NCBI RefSeq assembly: GCF_007828215.1 | Contig: NZ_VIUE01000033.1 | Span: 1 to 63,996 of the forward strand | Reading direction: 5' to 3' | Origin: Pseudomonas sp. SJZ074 | GTDB taxonomy: Bacteria > Pseudomonadota > Gammaproteobacteria > Pseudomonadales > Pseudomonadaceae | DNA length: 63,996 nt | In this document: piece after piece, positions 16,096 to 25,900 of the stretch | Layout: every line of letters starts with the position of its first letter | Numbering within the stretch: position 1 is the first letter of the stretch | Notes under the pieces: generated by a model | The model's database searches: none | Seen by the model: only the letters and a program-made list of their open reading frames with translations | Told to the model about the DNA's origin: nothing | Program-made: the position numbers and the translations under genes

Positions 16096-17109
16096 ATGCA
16101 AGTGAAACACCTGCTGCTGATCGCCATCCTCGCATTGACTGCTGCTTGCTCGTCGAAGGAAGTCGTAGACGAAAACCTGAGCGAAGTCGAACTGTACCAA
16201 CAGGCGCAGAAGGACTTGGACAACAACAGCTACACCAGCGCCACTGCCAAACTCAAGGCCCTGGAGTCGCGGTACCCGTTCGGTCGCTACGCCGATCAGG
16301 CCCAGCTGGAGCTGATCTACGCCAACTACAAGAACGCCGAGCCGGAAGCGGCGAAATCCGCTGCCGAACGCTTCATTCGCCTGCATCCACAGCATCCGAA
16401 CGTCGATTACGCCTACTACCTCAAGGGCCTGACCTCCTTCGACCAGGACGTTGGCCTGCTGGCGCGCTTCCTGCCGCTGGACATGACCAAGCGTGACCCG
16501 GGCGCCGCGCGCGACTCCTACAACGAGTTCGCCCAGCTGACCAGCCGCTTCCCCAACAGCCGCTACTCGCCGGACGCCAAGCAGCGCATGATCTACCTGC
16601 GCAACCTGCTGGCCTCCTACGAAATCCACGTGGCCGACTATTACCTGACCCGCCAGGCCTACGTCGCCGCCGCCAACCGTGGCCGCTACGTGGTGGAAAA
16701 CTTCCAGGAAACCCCTTCGGTGGGTGACGGCCTGGCGGTGATGACCGAGGCGTACCAACGCCTGCACCTGGACGAACTGGCGGCCAGCAGCCTGGAAACC
16801 CTGAAACTGAACTACCCGGACCACCCTACCCTGGTCGACGGCCAGTTCACCCCACGCGTGGCAGAAGCCGACAACCGTTCATGGCTGAGCAAGGCGACCC
16901 TGGGCCTGATCGAGTCCCGTCCACCGCTGCCGCCGGGTGAAACGCGCGCCAACCAGGACGTACAGCGTCAGTTCCAGGATGCCAAGGAAGCCATTCCGAA
17001 CGAGCTCAAGCCCAAGGATGAGAATGGCGATGTGATCGAAGAGCCGGAGTCCGAGAGCTCCAGCGACCGATCCTGGTTCAGCTACATGACCTTCGGCCTG
17101 TTCGACTGA
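16096..17109 (+). CDS. bamD: Outer membrane assembly lipoprotein BamD
   Basis: Essential lipoprotein of the BAM complex that folds beta-barrel proteins into the outer membrane. The 337-residue protein has a lipoprotein signal with lipobox LTAAC, Cys18 being lipidated. About five TPR motifs follow in the YFRF-type region (residues 30-240), including the ALESRYPFGRYADQAQLELI-like first repeat. The C-terminal tail is longer and more acidic than in E. coli, as is usual in Pseudomonas. I chose the ATG at 16096 because it gives a proper signal peptide. A terminator follows 20 nt after the stop. Confidence 0.96.
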   Translation: MQVKHLLLIAILALTAACSSKEVVDENLSEVELYQQAQKDLDNNSYTSATAKLKALESRYPFGRYADQAQLELIYANYKNAEPEAAKSAAERFIRLHPQHPNVDYAYYLKGLTSFDQDVGLLARFLPLDMTKRDPGAARDSYNEFAQLTSRFPNSRYSPDAKQRMIYLRNLLASYEIHVADYYLTRQAYVAAANRGRYVVENFQETPSVGDGLAVMTEAYQRLHLDELAASSLETLKLNYPDHPTLVDGQFTPRVAEADNRSWLSKATLGLIESRPPLPPGETRANQDVQRQFQDAKEAIPNELKPKDENGDVIEEPESESSSDRSWFSYMTFGLFD

Positions 17110-17127
17110 GTACAGGGCCTCAAAAGA

Positions 17128-17154
17128 AAGGGAGACCCGACGGTCTCCCTTTTT
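17128..17154 (+). terminator. Rho-independent terminator of bamD
   Basis: GGGAGACC pairs with GGTCTCCC around a CGAC loop and is followed by five T residues. Confidence 0.9.
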
Positions 17155-17234
17155 CATGCCTGGATCCTATTGAACTGTGCGCCGCTCCAGTCCTTGGCTA
17201 AACTGGCTCATCTCTCGCCAGAAAGCCGCCCATC

Positions 17235-17468
17235 ATGCTTCGTCTAATAATCTTGTTCGCTGTAGTTGCCTCTGCCATATGGATCTTTCGCAACGTGAAG
17301 CCCAAGGCGTCCGCGGCAAAGTCCTCCCGGGAGCAGGATGCGCCGCCCATGGTGCGTTGCGCCCATTGTGGCGTGCACCTGCCGCGTGACCGGGCACTCC
17401 CCCTCCAACAACAGTGGTACTGCAGCCAGGCTCATCTCGAGCAAGGCCCGGGCCCTCGTGACCACTGA
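17235..17468 (+). CDS. PP0621 family small membrane/zinc protein
   Basis: A 77-residue protein with an N-terminal membrane helix (MLRLIILFAVVASAIWIF) and a cysteine cluster, RCAHCGVHL then WYCSQAH, that looks like a small zinc ribbon facing the cytoplasm. This matches the family annotated as PP0621. Its 3' end overlaps the GTG start of pilS by 11 nt, so it is probably translated together with pilS-pilR. Function unknown; the constant position upstream of pilS suggests an accessory role. Confidence 0.8.
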   Translation: MLRLIILFAVVASAIWIFRNVKPKASAAKSSREQDAPPMVRCAHCGVHLPRDRALPLQQQWYCSQAHLEQGPGPRDH

Positions 17469-19047
17469 GACTTCAAGCCCCCGCGTCAGACAGACGCAGC
17501 GCCTGCTGCGTCTCTATCACCTGTACCGCTTGAGCATCGGCATCACCCTGGTGCTGCTGATTTCCAGCAACATGGACAATCGCCTGCTGGCCTTCGCCAA
17601 CGACGACCTGCTGCGCAGTGGCAGCTGGTTGTACCTGGTACTGAACATCCTGCTGGTGGTGTTCCTGGAAAACACTCGCCGCCCGGCCCGGCTGTTCGGC
17701 CTGGCGCTCACCGATGTGCTGCTGCTGTCGTGGCTGTTCTTCGTCGCGGGTGGAGCCCCCAGTGCCATCGGCAACCTGCTCATCGTCTCGGTGGCCATCG
17801 GCAATACGCTGTTGCGCGGCCGGATCGGCCTGTTGATCGCCGCCGTCGCCACGATCGGCATCGTCGGCTCGAGTTTCTTCCTTGGCCTGAACGACTCGAA
17901 CCTTCCCGGCAGCTATTTGCAGGCCGGTACCCTGGGCGCCCTGTGCTTTGCCGCCGCGCTGCTGGTGCAGGGTCTGACCCGACGACTGGAAGCCAGCGAA
18001 ACCCTGGCCGAACGGCGGGCCAGCGAGGTGACCAGCCTGGAAACCCTCAATGCTCTGATCCTGCAACGCATGCGCACCGGTATCCTGGTGCTCGATCGTC
18101 AACGCCGGGTGCAACTGGCCAATGAAAGCGCCTTGAACCTGTTGGGCATGCACGACCTGGTCGGCCAGCCAATCGATGACTACTCCACCGCCCTCGTCGA
18201 CAGCCTGAAAGTATGGCTGAACAACCCCAGCCTGCGTCCACCTGGCCTGACCATTGCCGGTACGGGTCTGACCCTGCAACCGAGCTTCATCGCCCTTGGG
18301 CACAACGAACAGCATCAGACCCTGGTGTTCCTCGAAGACCTGGCCCAGGTGGCCCAACATGCCCAACAACTGAAACTCGCCTCGCTGGGACGCCTCACTG
18401 CCGGCATCGCCCATGAAATCCGCAACCCCCTGGGGGCAATCAGCCATGCGGCGCAATTACTGCGCGAGTCCGAGGAACTGAACAACGCCGACCGGCGTCT
18501 GACGCAGATTATTCAAGACCACTCCCAACGAATGAATCGCGTTATTGAAAACGTCCTGCAACTGTCCCGGCGCCAGCAAACCTCGCCTCAACGCCTGGAT
18601 CTGCGGGCCTGGCTCGAGCAGTTCGCCCGACAGGCCCGCGAAAGCATGGCCGCGCACCAGCAATTGCATGTGAACATAGCCCCGGGCGACTACGCCACGC
18701 TCATGGACCCCGATCAATTGACCCAGGTGCTCGACAACCTGCTGCGCAATGCCTGGCGCCACAGTGCCCAGGCCCATGAACAGGCCGAGGCCTGGCTGGA
18801 ACTGTTCGTCGATCCTTACAGCCGCTTGCCCACGCTGGACATCATCGACAACGGCGCCGGCGTGACACCGGATCAGCAGGCGCACCTGTTCGAACCATTC
18901 TTCACCACCAGCAACCAGGGCACCGGCCTTGGGCTCTATCTGTCCCGTGAGCTGTGCGAAAGCAACCAGGCCCGCCTAGACTTCAAACCACGCCAAGGCG
19001 GCGGCTGCTTTCGCATCACCTTTGCTCACGGACGGAAACAGATTTGA
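17458..19047 (+). CDS. pilS: Type IV pilus sensor histidine kinase PilS
   Basis: Membrane histidine kinase that phosphorylates PilR and, in P. aeruginosa, senses pilin monomers in the inner membrane. The protein has 529 residues. Six hydrophobic segments fill about residues 25-175, followed by a PAS-like domain (about 190-300), the H-box with HEIRNP (His319, the same number as in P. aeruginosa) and the ATPase boxes DNGAG and GTGLGLYL. The start is a GTG at 17458: no ATG fits, and this gives the family N-terminus ending in RLLRLYHLYRLSIG. The stop overlaps the TTG start of pilR. Confidence 0.94.
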   Translation: MTTETSSPRVRQTQRLLRLYHLYRLSIGITLVLLISSNMDNRLLAFANDDLLRSGSWLYLVLNILLVVFLENTRRPARLFGLALTDVLLLSWLFFVAGGAPSAIGNLLIVSVAIGNTLLRGRIGLLIAAVATIGIVGSSFFLGLNDSNLPGSYLQAGTLGALCFAAALLVQGLTRRLEASETLAERRASEVTSLETLNALILQRMRTGILVLDRQRRVQLANESALNLLGMHDLVGQPIDDYSTALVDSLKVWLNNPSLRPPGLTIAGTGLTLQPSFIALGHNEQHQTLVFLEDLAQVAQHAQQLKLASLGRLTAGIAHEIRNPLGAISHAAQLLRESEELNNADRRLTQIIQDHSQRMNRVIENVLQLSRRQQTSPQRLDLRAWLEQFARQARESMAAHQQLHVNIAPGDYATLMDPDQLTQVLDNLLRNAWRHSAQAHEQAEAWLELFVDPYSRLPTLDIIDNGAGVTPDQQAHLFEPFFTTSNQGTGLGLYLSRELCESNQARLDFKPRQGGGCFRITFAHGRKQI

Positions 19048-20387
19048 ATACACGCTCACGGCAACGGATCCTGATCGTCGATGACGAACCAGACATTCGC
19101 GAACTCCTGGACATCACCCTGGGCAGGATGAAACTCGACACCCGCAGCGCCAGGAATCTTGCCGAGGCCCAGTCCCTACTGGCGGACGAAGCCTTCGACC
19201 TGTGCCTGACCGACATGCGCCTGCCCGACGGTACCGGCCTGGAACTGGTGCAACACATCCAGCAACGCTTCCCGCAACTGCCCGTAGCGATGATCACGGC
19301 CTATGGCAGCCTGGAAACCGCCATCGACGCCCTCAAGGCCGGGGCTTTTGACTTCCTGACCAAGCCGGTCGACCTGGGGCGACTGCGGGAACTGGTGACC
19401 AGCGCCCTGCGCTTGCAGACTGCCACCGTCCCGGCCACCATCGACCGCTGCCTGTTGGGCGACTCCCCGCCGATGCGCAGCGTGCGCAAACAGATCGAAA
19501 AACTGGCCCGCAGCCAGGCACCGGTGTACATCAGCGGGGAGTCCGGCTGTGGCAAGGAGCTGGTGGCACGGCTGATCCACGAACAAGGGCCCCGCTCCAG
19601 CCGGAGTTTTGTGCCGGTCAACTGCGGGGCGATTCCGACAGAACTGATGGAAAGCGAGTTTTTCGGCCATCGAAAAGGCAGCTTCAGCGGCGCCATCGAG
19701 GACAAGCCCGGCCTGTTCCAGGCCGCCAATGGTGGCACTCTGTTCCTCGATGAAGTGGCCGACCTGCCCCTGGCAATGCAGGTCAAACTGCTGCGGGCGA
19801 TCCAGGAAAAAGCCGTGCGTGCCGTTGGCGGCCAGCAGGAGGAAGTGGTGGATGTCCGCATCCTCTGCGCCACCCATAAGGACCTGGACGCCGAAGTCGC
19901 CGCCGGACGCTTTCGCCAGGACCTGTACTATCGACTGAACGTCATCGAACTGCGCGTACCGCCCCTGCGCGAACGCCGCGAAGACATCGAACCGCTGGCC
20001 AACCACATGCTCCAGCGCCTGGCGGCCACCACCGGCAACCCTGCCGCCAGGCTCCACCCCCAAGCCCTCGAGGCCCTTCGAAACTACCGTTTCCCCGGCA
20101 ACGTGCGCGAGCTGGAAAACATGCTCGAACGGGCCTACACCCTCTGCGAACACCAACAGATCGAAGCCGACGACCTGCGCCTGGCCGAAGGCAATGGAAT
20201 CACCGACACCACCAACCCCGATTTGATGCGGGTCGACAACCTGGAAGACTATCTGGAAGACGTCGAACGCAAAGTCATCCTCCAGGCCCTGGAGGAAACC
20301 CGCTGGAACCGCACGGCGGCGGCACAGCGATTGAAACTGTCGTTTCGGTCGATGCGCTATCGGTTGAAGAAATTGGGGTTGGATTGA
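19044..20387 (+). CDS. pilR: Sigma-54-dependent response regulator PilR
   Basis: Activator of pilA transcription by RpoN. The 447-residue protein has a receiver domain with phospho-acceptor Asp57 (LTDMRLPDG) and Lys in the FLTKPVD segment. An AAA+ domain follows with Walker A GESGCGKE, and then a C-terminal Fis-type helix-turn-helix (RTAAAQRLKLSFRSMRYRLK). The sigma-54 contact loop reads GSFSGA instead of the consensus GAFTGA. I place the start at a TTG (19044) overlapping the pilS stop as TTGA. The only upstream ATG (18954) would overlap pilS by 90 nt, and the TTG gives the length known for P. aeruginosa. A GGACGGA site precedes it. Confidence 0.93.
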   Translation: MNTRSRQRILIVDDEPDIRELLDITLGRMKLDTRSARNLAEAQSLLADEAFDLCLTDMRLPDGTGLELVQHIQQRFPQLPVAMITAYGSLETAIDALKAGAFDFLTKPVDLGRLRELVTSALRLQTATVPATIDRCLLGDSPPMRSVRKQIEKLARSQAPVYISGESGCGKELVARLIHEQGPRSSRSFVPVNCGAIPTELMESEFFGHRKGSFSGAIEDKPGLFQAANGGTLFLDEVADLPLAMQVKLLRAIQEKAVRAVGGQQEEVVDVRILCATHKDLDAEVAAGRFRQDLYYRLNVIELRVPPLRERREDIEPLANHMLQRLAATTGNPAARLHPQALEALRNYRFPGNVRELENMLERAYTLCEHQQIEADDLRLAEGNGITDTTNPDLMRVDNLEDYLEDVERKVILQALEETRWNRTAAAQRLKLSFRSMRYRLKKLGLD

Positions 20388-20410
20388 TCAACCAAGAGCC
20401 ATGCCGCCCC

Positions 20411-20542
20411 TGTGGCGAGGGGATTTATCCCCGCAGGGCTGCGAAGCGGCCCCAAGACAGTCAACACCATCTGCCTGACACACCGAGGTGTAAGGATTTA
20501 GGGCGGCTTCGCAACCCAGCGGGGATAAATCCCCTCGCCACA
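20411..20542. repeat. Paired REP element, class TGTGGCGA
   Basis: Inverted arms TGTGGCGAGGGGATTTATCC and GGATAAATCCCCTCGCCACA at the two ends of a 132-bp unit, with an inner GGGCTGCGAAGCGGCCC. It belongs to the same family as 6401-6534 and 28199-28291. It follows pilR by 23 nt. Confidence 0.85.
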
Positions 20543-20586
20543 GATCTTGTGTTGCCTTGCAGCTCCACTGAGCTGCAACATCTCCT

Positions 20587-20759
20587 CTAATCCACTGCCA
20601 CCGGCCCCCACTCATCCAACACTCGATTAGCCAGCAATTCGCTCAGTTCGATCAGCTGCTGCACACCCAGGGCAACATGCCGGCGCGAACCATCAAGCTC
20701 GAAAGCCAGGTCGCTGAGCGTCGCGTTGGCGGATGCCAGGGTTTCGCTTAGGCTTTGCT
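20587..20759 (-). pseudogene. Truncated DUF6124-like gene (3' remnant)
   Basis: About 56 codons on the minus strand encode a tail containing SETLASANATLSDLAFELDG, then GSRRHVALGVQQLIELSELL and ANRVLDEW. From memory this resembles the C-terminus of the roughly 120-residue DUF6124 proteins common in fluorescent pseudomonads. Upstream of residue EQSL the family sequence stops, and the DNA becomes a REP end (TTTGTGGGAGCAAAG). The frame stays open through the REP unit to an ATG at 20898, but that part is repeat DNA. I read it as a gene that lost its 5' part at a REP junction. It could still be expressed as a short fusion. Confidence 0.55.
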
Positions 20760-20809
20760 CCCACAAAAGATCTGTGGTCGGCTGAAAATGACCAGTCACC
20801 GCAGATCCC

Positions 20810-20899
20810 TGTGGGAGCGAGCCTGCTCGCGATTGCGGCGGATCAGTCAATGCAGATGTTGAATGACAAATCGCCATCGCGAGCAGGCTCGCTCCCACA
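20810..20899. repeat. Paired REP element, class TGTGGGAGC
   Basis: TGTGGGAGCGAGCCTGCTCG and its inverted copy GCGAGCAGGCTCGCTCCCACA are separated by a 45-bp spacer. Confidence 0.85.
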
Positions 20900-20938
20900 A
20901 TGGGTCTGTGTAGACCTTCAAGAGCCGTGTCGAACTAT

Positions 20939-21220
20939 AAGCCGCGCCGCGGCTTTTGATCTTCCGCCCCTTCGGCAGGCTGAGTGGAGGCGTTCATCAG
21001 GGGGATGGCGCGCAGCGCCGTTCGACGCAGTCGAACCCATCGAGTGGAGGTCAAGCGCAGCGGACCGGAGCCGATGCCCCCCCTGATGAATGCCGGAGCG
21101 AAGGAACCCCGAGCCTTGGCGAGGGGCCGGACGCTGGGGCGGAGCGTTCTTTGCCTATTTTCTTTCTGGGCCGGCATTCCGGGCGTTTGAAAGAAAGTAG
21201 GTCGCCGTCAGGGCGAAACC
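20939..21220. repeat. Structured ~280-bp intergenic repeat
   Basis: No credible gene is present, although frames are open on both strands. The DNA is packed with palindromes: AAGCCGC/GCGGCTT (20939-20955); outer arms TTCATCAGGGGG (20993-21004) and CCCCCTGATGAA (21079-21090); and inside them GGCGC-gca-GCGCC (21007-21019) and GTTCGAC-gca-GTCGAAC (21020-21036). GAGTGGAGG occurs twice, 60 bp apart. I recall very similar sequence dispersed in other Pseudomonas chromosomes, so I take it as a repeat family of unknown role. Confidence 0.6.
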
Positions 21221-21280
21221 ATAGGTGGCCGTTACCGAAGTAATGGATATACACCCGGCCAACAAAATCCCGGACACCGC

Positions 21281-21306
21281 CATCGCGAGCAGGCTCGCTC
21301 CCACAA
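21281..21306. repeat. Single REP unit
   Basis: One copy of ATCGCGAGCAGGCTCGCTCC plus CACA, 26 bp before the end of thiO. It can fold as a hairpin downstream of thiO. Confidence 0.75.
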
Positions 21307-21332
21307 TGGGATCGCAGTACAGCCAAAAGCGC

Positions 21333-22433
21333 CTACAAGCGCCCGGCAGGCGCATACGGCGCAGGATCAATCACCGGCTCACGCCCCAACATCAAATCCA
21401 CGAACAACTGACACGAAGCCGGCGCCAACACCAACCCATTGCGATAATGCCCACAGTTCAACCAAAGCCCCGCAAACCCCGGCACCTCGCCGATGTAAGG
21501 AATACCCGCCGGCGACCCAGGCCGCAGTCCGGCCCAGTGCCCGACCACCTCAGCCTCCGCCAGCGCCGGAATCAGTTGCTGCGCGGAAGCCTTCAGGCTC
21601 TCCAGCGCCGCATCGGTCGGAGTCTTGTCGAAGCCTTCGCGTTCCAGGGTACTGCCCACCAGGATATGCCCGTCACGCCGCGGAATCGCATAACGACCCT
21701 TGGCCAGGACCATGCTCGGCAGGAAATCCGAGGCGCACTTGTACAGGATCATCTGCCCCTTGACCGGCTCGACCGGCAACTTCAGGCCCAGGGTCTTGAG
21801 CAACTCCCCGCTCCAGGCCCCAGCAGCCAGCACCACCTGATCGCCATGAATCACCCCGGCCGAACTATCCACTCCCACGACACGCCCGCCGTCGAGAAGG
21901 AAGCCACTGACCTCGCATTGTTCATGCAGCGTGACCCCGGGCAGCGTCCCCAACGCAGCCTTGAGGGACTTTACCAACCGGGGATTGCGCACGTTCGCCA
22001 CGCCAGCCATGTGGATCGCCCGGGAGAACCCGGCGCCCAACACCGGCACCGCATCGTGGACCGCCGAGATATCCACCGGCCGCAACGGTCGCCCTTCGCG
22101 CGCGGCCCAGGCCAGCGCTTCGTCCTGATCGTCCAGGTCCAGCCAATACAGCCCAGTGACATACACCTGCGGATCGATACCCGTGGCCGCGAACAAACGT
22201 TGGCCCAACTGTGGATAGAAATCCTGCGACCAATGCGCCAGCGCCGTGACCGCCGGGCTGTAGCGCCACGGGTACAACGGCGAAACGATGCCGCCACCGG
22301 CCCAGGACGACTCCTGACCGACACTGGATCGCTCCAGCAGCACCACACGTTGCCCTTCGGACGCCAGATTGAACGCTGTCAGCAGGCCAATGACTCCGCC
22401 GCCGACAATCACCACTTGCTGTTGCCTGGTCAT
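21333..22433 (-). CDS. thiO: Glycine oxidase ThiO
   Basis: FAD enzyme that oxidises glycine to iminoacetate for the thiazole part of thiamine; other members act on D-amino acids. The 366-residue protein begins with the Rossmann motif VVIVGGGVIGLLTAFNLASEG and ends with the typical GHYRNGLVLAP segment, which carries the substrate-binding Arg. The ATG at 22433 (MTRQQQ) lies right before the FAD motif; the frame extends upstream into pilE and is not used. In P. aeruginosa the same position holds PA4548 (from memory). It follows pilE by 56 nt on the same strand, so it may be read from the pilus operon. Confidence 0.92.
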   Translation of the reverse strand: MTRQQQVVIVGGGVIGLLTAFNLASEGQRVVLLERSSVGQESSWAGGGIVSPLYPWRYSPAVTALAHWSQDFYPQLGQRLFAATGIDPQVYVTGLYWLDLDDQDEALAWAAREGRPLRPVDISAVHDAVPVLGAGFSRAIHMAGVANVRNPRLVKSLKAALGTLPGVTLHEQCEVSGFLLDGGRVVGVDSSAGVIHGDQVVLAAGAWSGELLKTLGLKLPVEPVKGQMILYKCASDFLPSMVLAKGRYAIPRRDGHILVGSTLEREGFDKTPTDAALESLKASAQQLIPALAEAEVVGHWAGLRPGSPAGIPYIGEVPGFAGLWLNCGHYRNGLVLAPASCQLFVDLMLGREPVIDPAPYAPAGRL

Positions 22434-22489
22434 GTATTGATTCGACTCATAAGACTGAAAGGCGCGACACAGCGCCCGGAAAAGAAGCC

Positions 22490-22891
22490 TCAGCGACCCC
22501 AGCAATCCTTGGTGGTCAGCCCGGAAGCGGCGTTGATCATGCTACGTACACCAGTGTTGTTGATGGTGAAATCACCGCACTTGTCCGTCGCCATGGATGA
22601 GCCACTTCTGCGTACCGCGGTCAGGGTAAAGCTCTGGTCCGCCAGCGTCCGGTTGATGGTATAGAAGTCGTTTCCATTGCTCAGCCCGGTCGCGTTGGTA
22701 TAGACGTTGTTCTTCGAATAGTAACGTTCGAGGATCTGCGCCTGTTCCGACAGCAGCCCCGCAATTTCAGCACGTCGGCCTTTTTTCATGTATTCGGTCA
22801 GGCTCGGGTAGCCGACGGTGATCACAATACCGATGATCGCGATCACGATCATGATTTCGATCAAAGTGAAGCCCCGATTGGTTCTGCGCAT
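22490..22891 (-). CDS. pilE: Minor pilin PilE
   Basis: Type IV minor pilin that primes assembly together with FimU, PilV, PilW, PilX and PilY1. The 133-residue protein has a leader ending in Gly (MRRTNRG) before FTLIEIMIVIAIIGIVITVG, with Glu5 in place, then a globular part with a C-terminal cysteine pair (DKCGDF and KDCWGR). The ATG at 22891 gives the normal leader; ten codons of open frame upstream are ignored. It starts 11 nt after the pilY1 stop. No gene resembling pilY2 lies between them. Confidence 0.92.
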   Translation of the reverse strand: MRRTNRGFTLIEIMIVIAIIGIVITVGYPSLTEYMKKGRRAEIAGLLSEQAQILERYYSKNNVYTNATGLSNGNDFYTINRTLADQSFTLTAVRRSGSSMATDKCGDFTINNTGVRSMINAASGLTTKDCWGR

Positions 22892-22902
22892 GTCCTTGCC
22901 TC

Positions 22903-25900
22903 TCACTGTATTTGTCGCCACATGACGCGACGACTGCCGCCAACGGATTTGCTCAGCAGGTCGGTGATACCGCCACCGGAATCGTTCACGACCATGTTGG
23001 TGGCTCCGTTGGCACTGACGACGGCACTCAAGGTCGGGATACCGCCGGTGAACACCACCCCGGCGGAGATCGTATCGAAGCTGTTGAGCTTGCCGTCACC
23101 GTTGGTGTCGAGCACCGCGTAGTTGAGCATCTTACCGCTGAACGCATCCACTTCGATCAGCTTGCCGGTCCCGAAGCTGGCGCAAGGGTCGGTAGTATCC
23201 ACGGCGGCCGTGGTAAAGACTACGCGCCCAAGCACCAGGTTGGCCGGGTTGATCACCCGCTCCCCGGTCAGTGCGTTGTTGTACACCAGGGGCAGGTACC
23301 AACCCTTTTTCGCCGGGTAAATCACGTCGGTCTGGCTGGTGGTCACGAACTGCCCCGAGCTGCCAGAGAATACGCCGGTGATCGACTGAGCCTGCAGGCT
23401 CGACACCGTGATCTGTCCGCCGCCACCGGTGGCATCCCAGATCGAATAGAACCCCTGCAGGTCCTTGTTGAGCTTGTCCGTTGCCTCGTTGAATTTACCG
23501 GTACCGAAAAAGACCTGGACCCCACCCTGGGGGGTGTCCGCCAGCAACGGTTGAACGGTGATGGGCTGGGTCGCCCCGCCGGACGCGGTGAACAAGGGCT
23601 GGCCGGCAAACGCCAGGCCCCAGGTGGTCGGCGACGTGCCGCTGAGGTCGAACTTCCACATCCGTCCTTTCAAGTCGCCACCGTAGGCCGCTTGCACCAC
23701 ATTCTGGGAGTTGACCCGCAGCTTGACCGACGACAAGCCATTGTCGGTCTCGCTGCTGTTGATGACGATCTTGCGAATCAGCGAACCGTCTCGGATATCC
23801 ACCACATACAACGCTGCCACGCCGCTGTTGCTGCCGTAGCCATTGGAGATGAACGCCGCCCAACGGCCGTCCGCCAACCGGGCGACTTCAGGGCGGGCAT
23901 AGGCATAGCCCAGGTCATTGAAGGTATTGGCCGTGTTGGCAACGGTCGGCGCGCTGATTTCCCATAGTGCCCGAAGCGTATTGCCGGCCGCCGCATCGAA
24001 CAGTTGCACCGCAAAGAAGGTCCTGCCCCCGGCCCCGGTCCCGCCCACCGCCACGGTTTTCCAGGCACTGCCCGATTGCGTATCGAATACACCGATCTGT
24101 CCATCCACCAGGAATTTGTGGCTCACCCCGTTGATGTAATTGGTACTCGCGATGTCATCCAGCCCTGGCAACACGCTCGAAGGCATATAGGCGTAACGCC
24201 GTGTGCCGTTGGCAGCGTTGATGACGCTGAAGAAGCCATCGTTGGCATTCACCAAGAGGCTGGTGTTCATGGCCGTCGCCTTGGTCGCCAGGTACGTGCT
24301 GTAGCTGGTGTCGTTCAGCAGGTCCGCGGCAGTCTGGTCATTGGGCGACGCCAGCACCAGCGGCGAGTTGATGATGTCTCCCAGCAACACGCTGCGCACC
24401 TTCAAGCCGGTTTTGTTGGTGCCCTTGCTCCATTCCACCAGATCGTTACCGGTAATCCCTGTGGGCAGGTTCTGGCTCAGAGTGGTTTGCTGAGCCGTTG
24501 AAAAATTGCCGTAGGCCAGGGTCACCGGTGCATTGGTCGCGGTGTTCCACGATTGATAAAGCGGCGCCGTGGCGCCGGGGACAATGGCGGTGTCGGTGGT
24601 CCATTGCACTGCAGCCCTGTTGACCGTGCCTGCCGAGGTGAAGCCGAACGCCCGAATGGTGCCGCGCCAGTCCTTGGGGTCGTAGGTGGTCTGGTAGAAG
24701 CTGGACGTGCTGGACAGCGTCGCACCGTTGGTCGTGCCACCGCCCCCCGACCCGGCCTTGGAGGTGATGTCGCTCAGCGCGGATGTCAGGGCCGAGCTCA
24801 AGCCTTCGCTGTCGGTCGCCTGGTAATACTTGCCGGCGCCATAGCGGGCCGCATCGGACAGCATCTGGTTGGTCGCGGTGAAACCGACGGTGTAGGTATT
24901 GAGGTACTGCCGGGAGAAATCCGTGGTGTCCCAGCTCTTGCCGGTGACATCGGTGCCGGTGGAGCGCATGTCGATGTCGAAGGCGAACTTGGCGATGTCG
25001 TCCAGGTACAGCGTGTCACCTTCGCCGTCACCAGTGGGGTTGCCGCCGTCGTTGGCGCTGATGCCATCCCAGTTGGGTAAGCGAGGGCCGCCCGGCGCGA
25101 TGGCCTGCGGATCGTTGGTGGGGAACGTCCGGTCAAAGGTGGGGAAGCCGTCGGTGATCACCACGCCAAAGTTTTTCTGACAGCGGTACTGGATCGGGCT
25201 GGTATAGGTACTGGGCGTGCCGTTGTAGTATGGCGCCATGCCCCGGAAGTAGCGGGTGACTTCGTAATAGCTCTCGGCCAGCGGTGTATTCGCGACGGCC
25301 CCCAGGGCGTTGATGGCGGTGATCAAGGCGCTGTAGTTGGCGTTGGCCTGGGTCTGGGTGACGCTGCCGCTGACGGGCGAAAGGTCGCTGATGGCCCGGG
25401 CGATGTAACCGCCTGGGCCTGAGTTGCTGCTGTTGGGTGGATTGAACGTGGCAAGGCCGATGCGCAAGGCGCGGTTATTGGCGACCAGGTCATTGGAAAC
25501 GTCACGCGCCACGTTTATCCGGTAGTCGGTGGGAATCGTGCCCGTGGTGAAGTCCCGGCTCGAACCGTTGGCCAATGTCACGAGATAGGCCAAGTACCTG
25601 GCGGTGTAACGGGTATTACCACCGCCCACGGGATCTGGAAGACGAAGACAGACCCGGCCAATGCTCGAACGATAAAAACCGTACCAGCCAGATGAGCAAC
25701 CACCGCGCAGTAGGCTCAATAACAGAATGTTCGAGTCGTCCAGGTCCAGTTCATACCTGTCGTTACAATTGCTACTGGAATTGCATGCAAACGTGCGCAA
25801 TTGCGTCGCCGTCGGATCAAACCCGGCCGCCCAGATGATGTTATTCATACTTCCCGAATCATCGATCAGCAGCATCACGTTCGGCGTCACCGCGGCCGCA

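Noticed and set aside
20935..21243. Open frames of 80 and 95 codons on both strands of the structured repeat
   Set aside because: They overlap palindromes and the repeat family, without ribosome sites or protein-like conservation.
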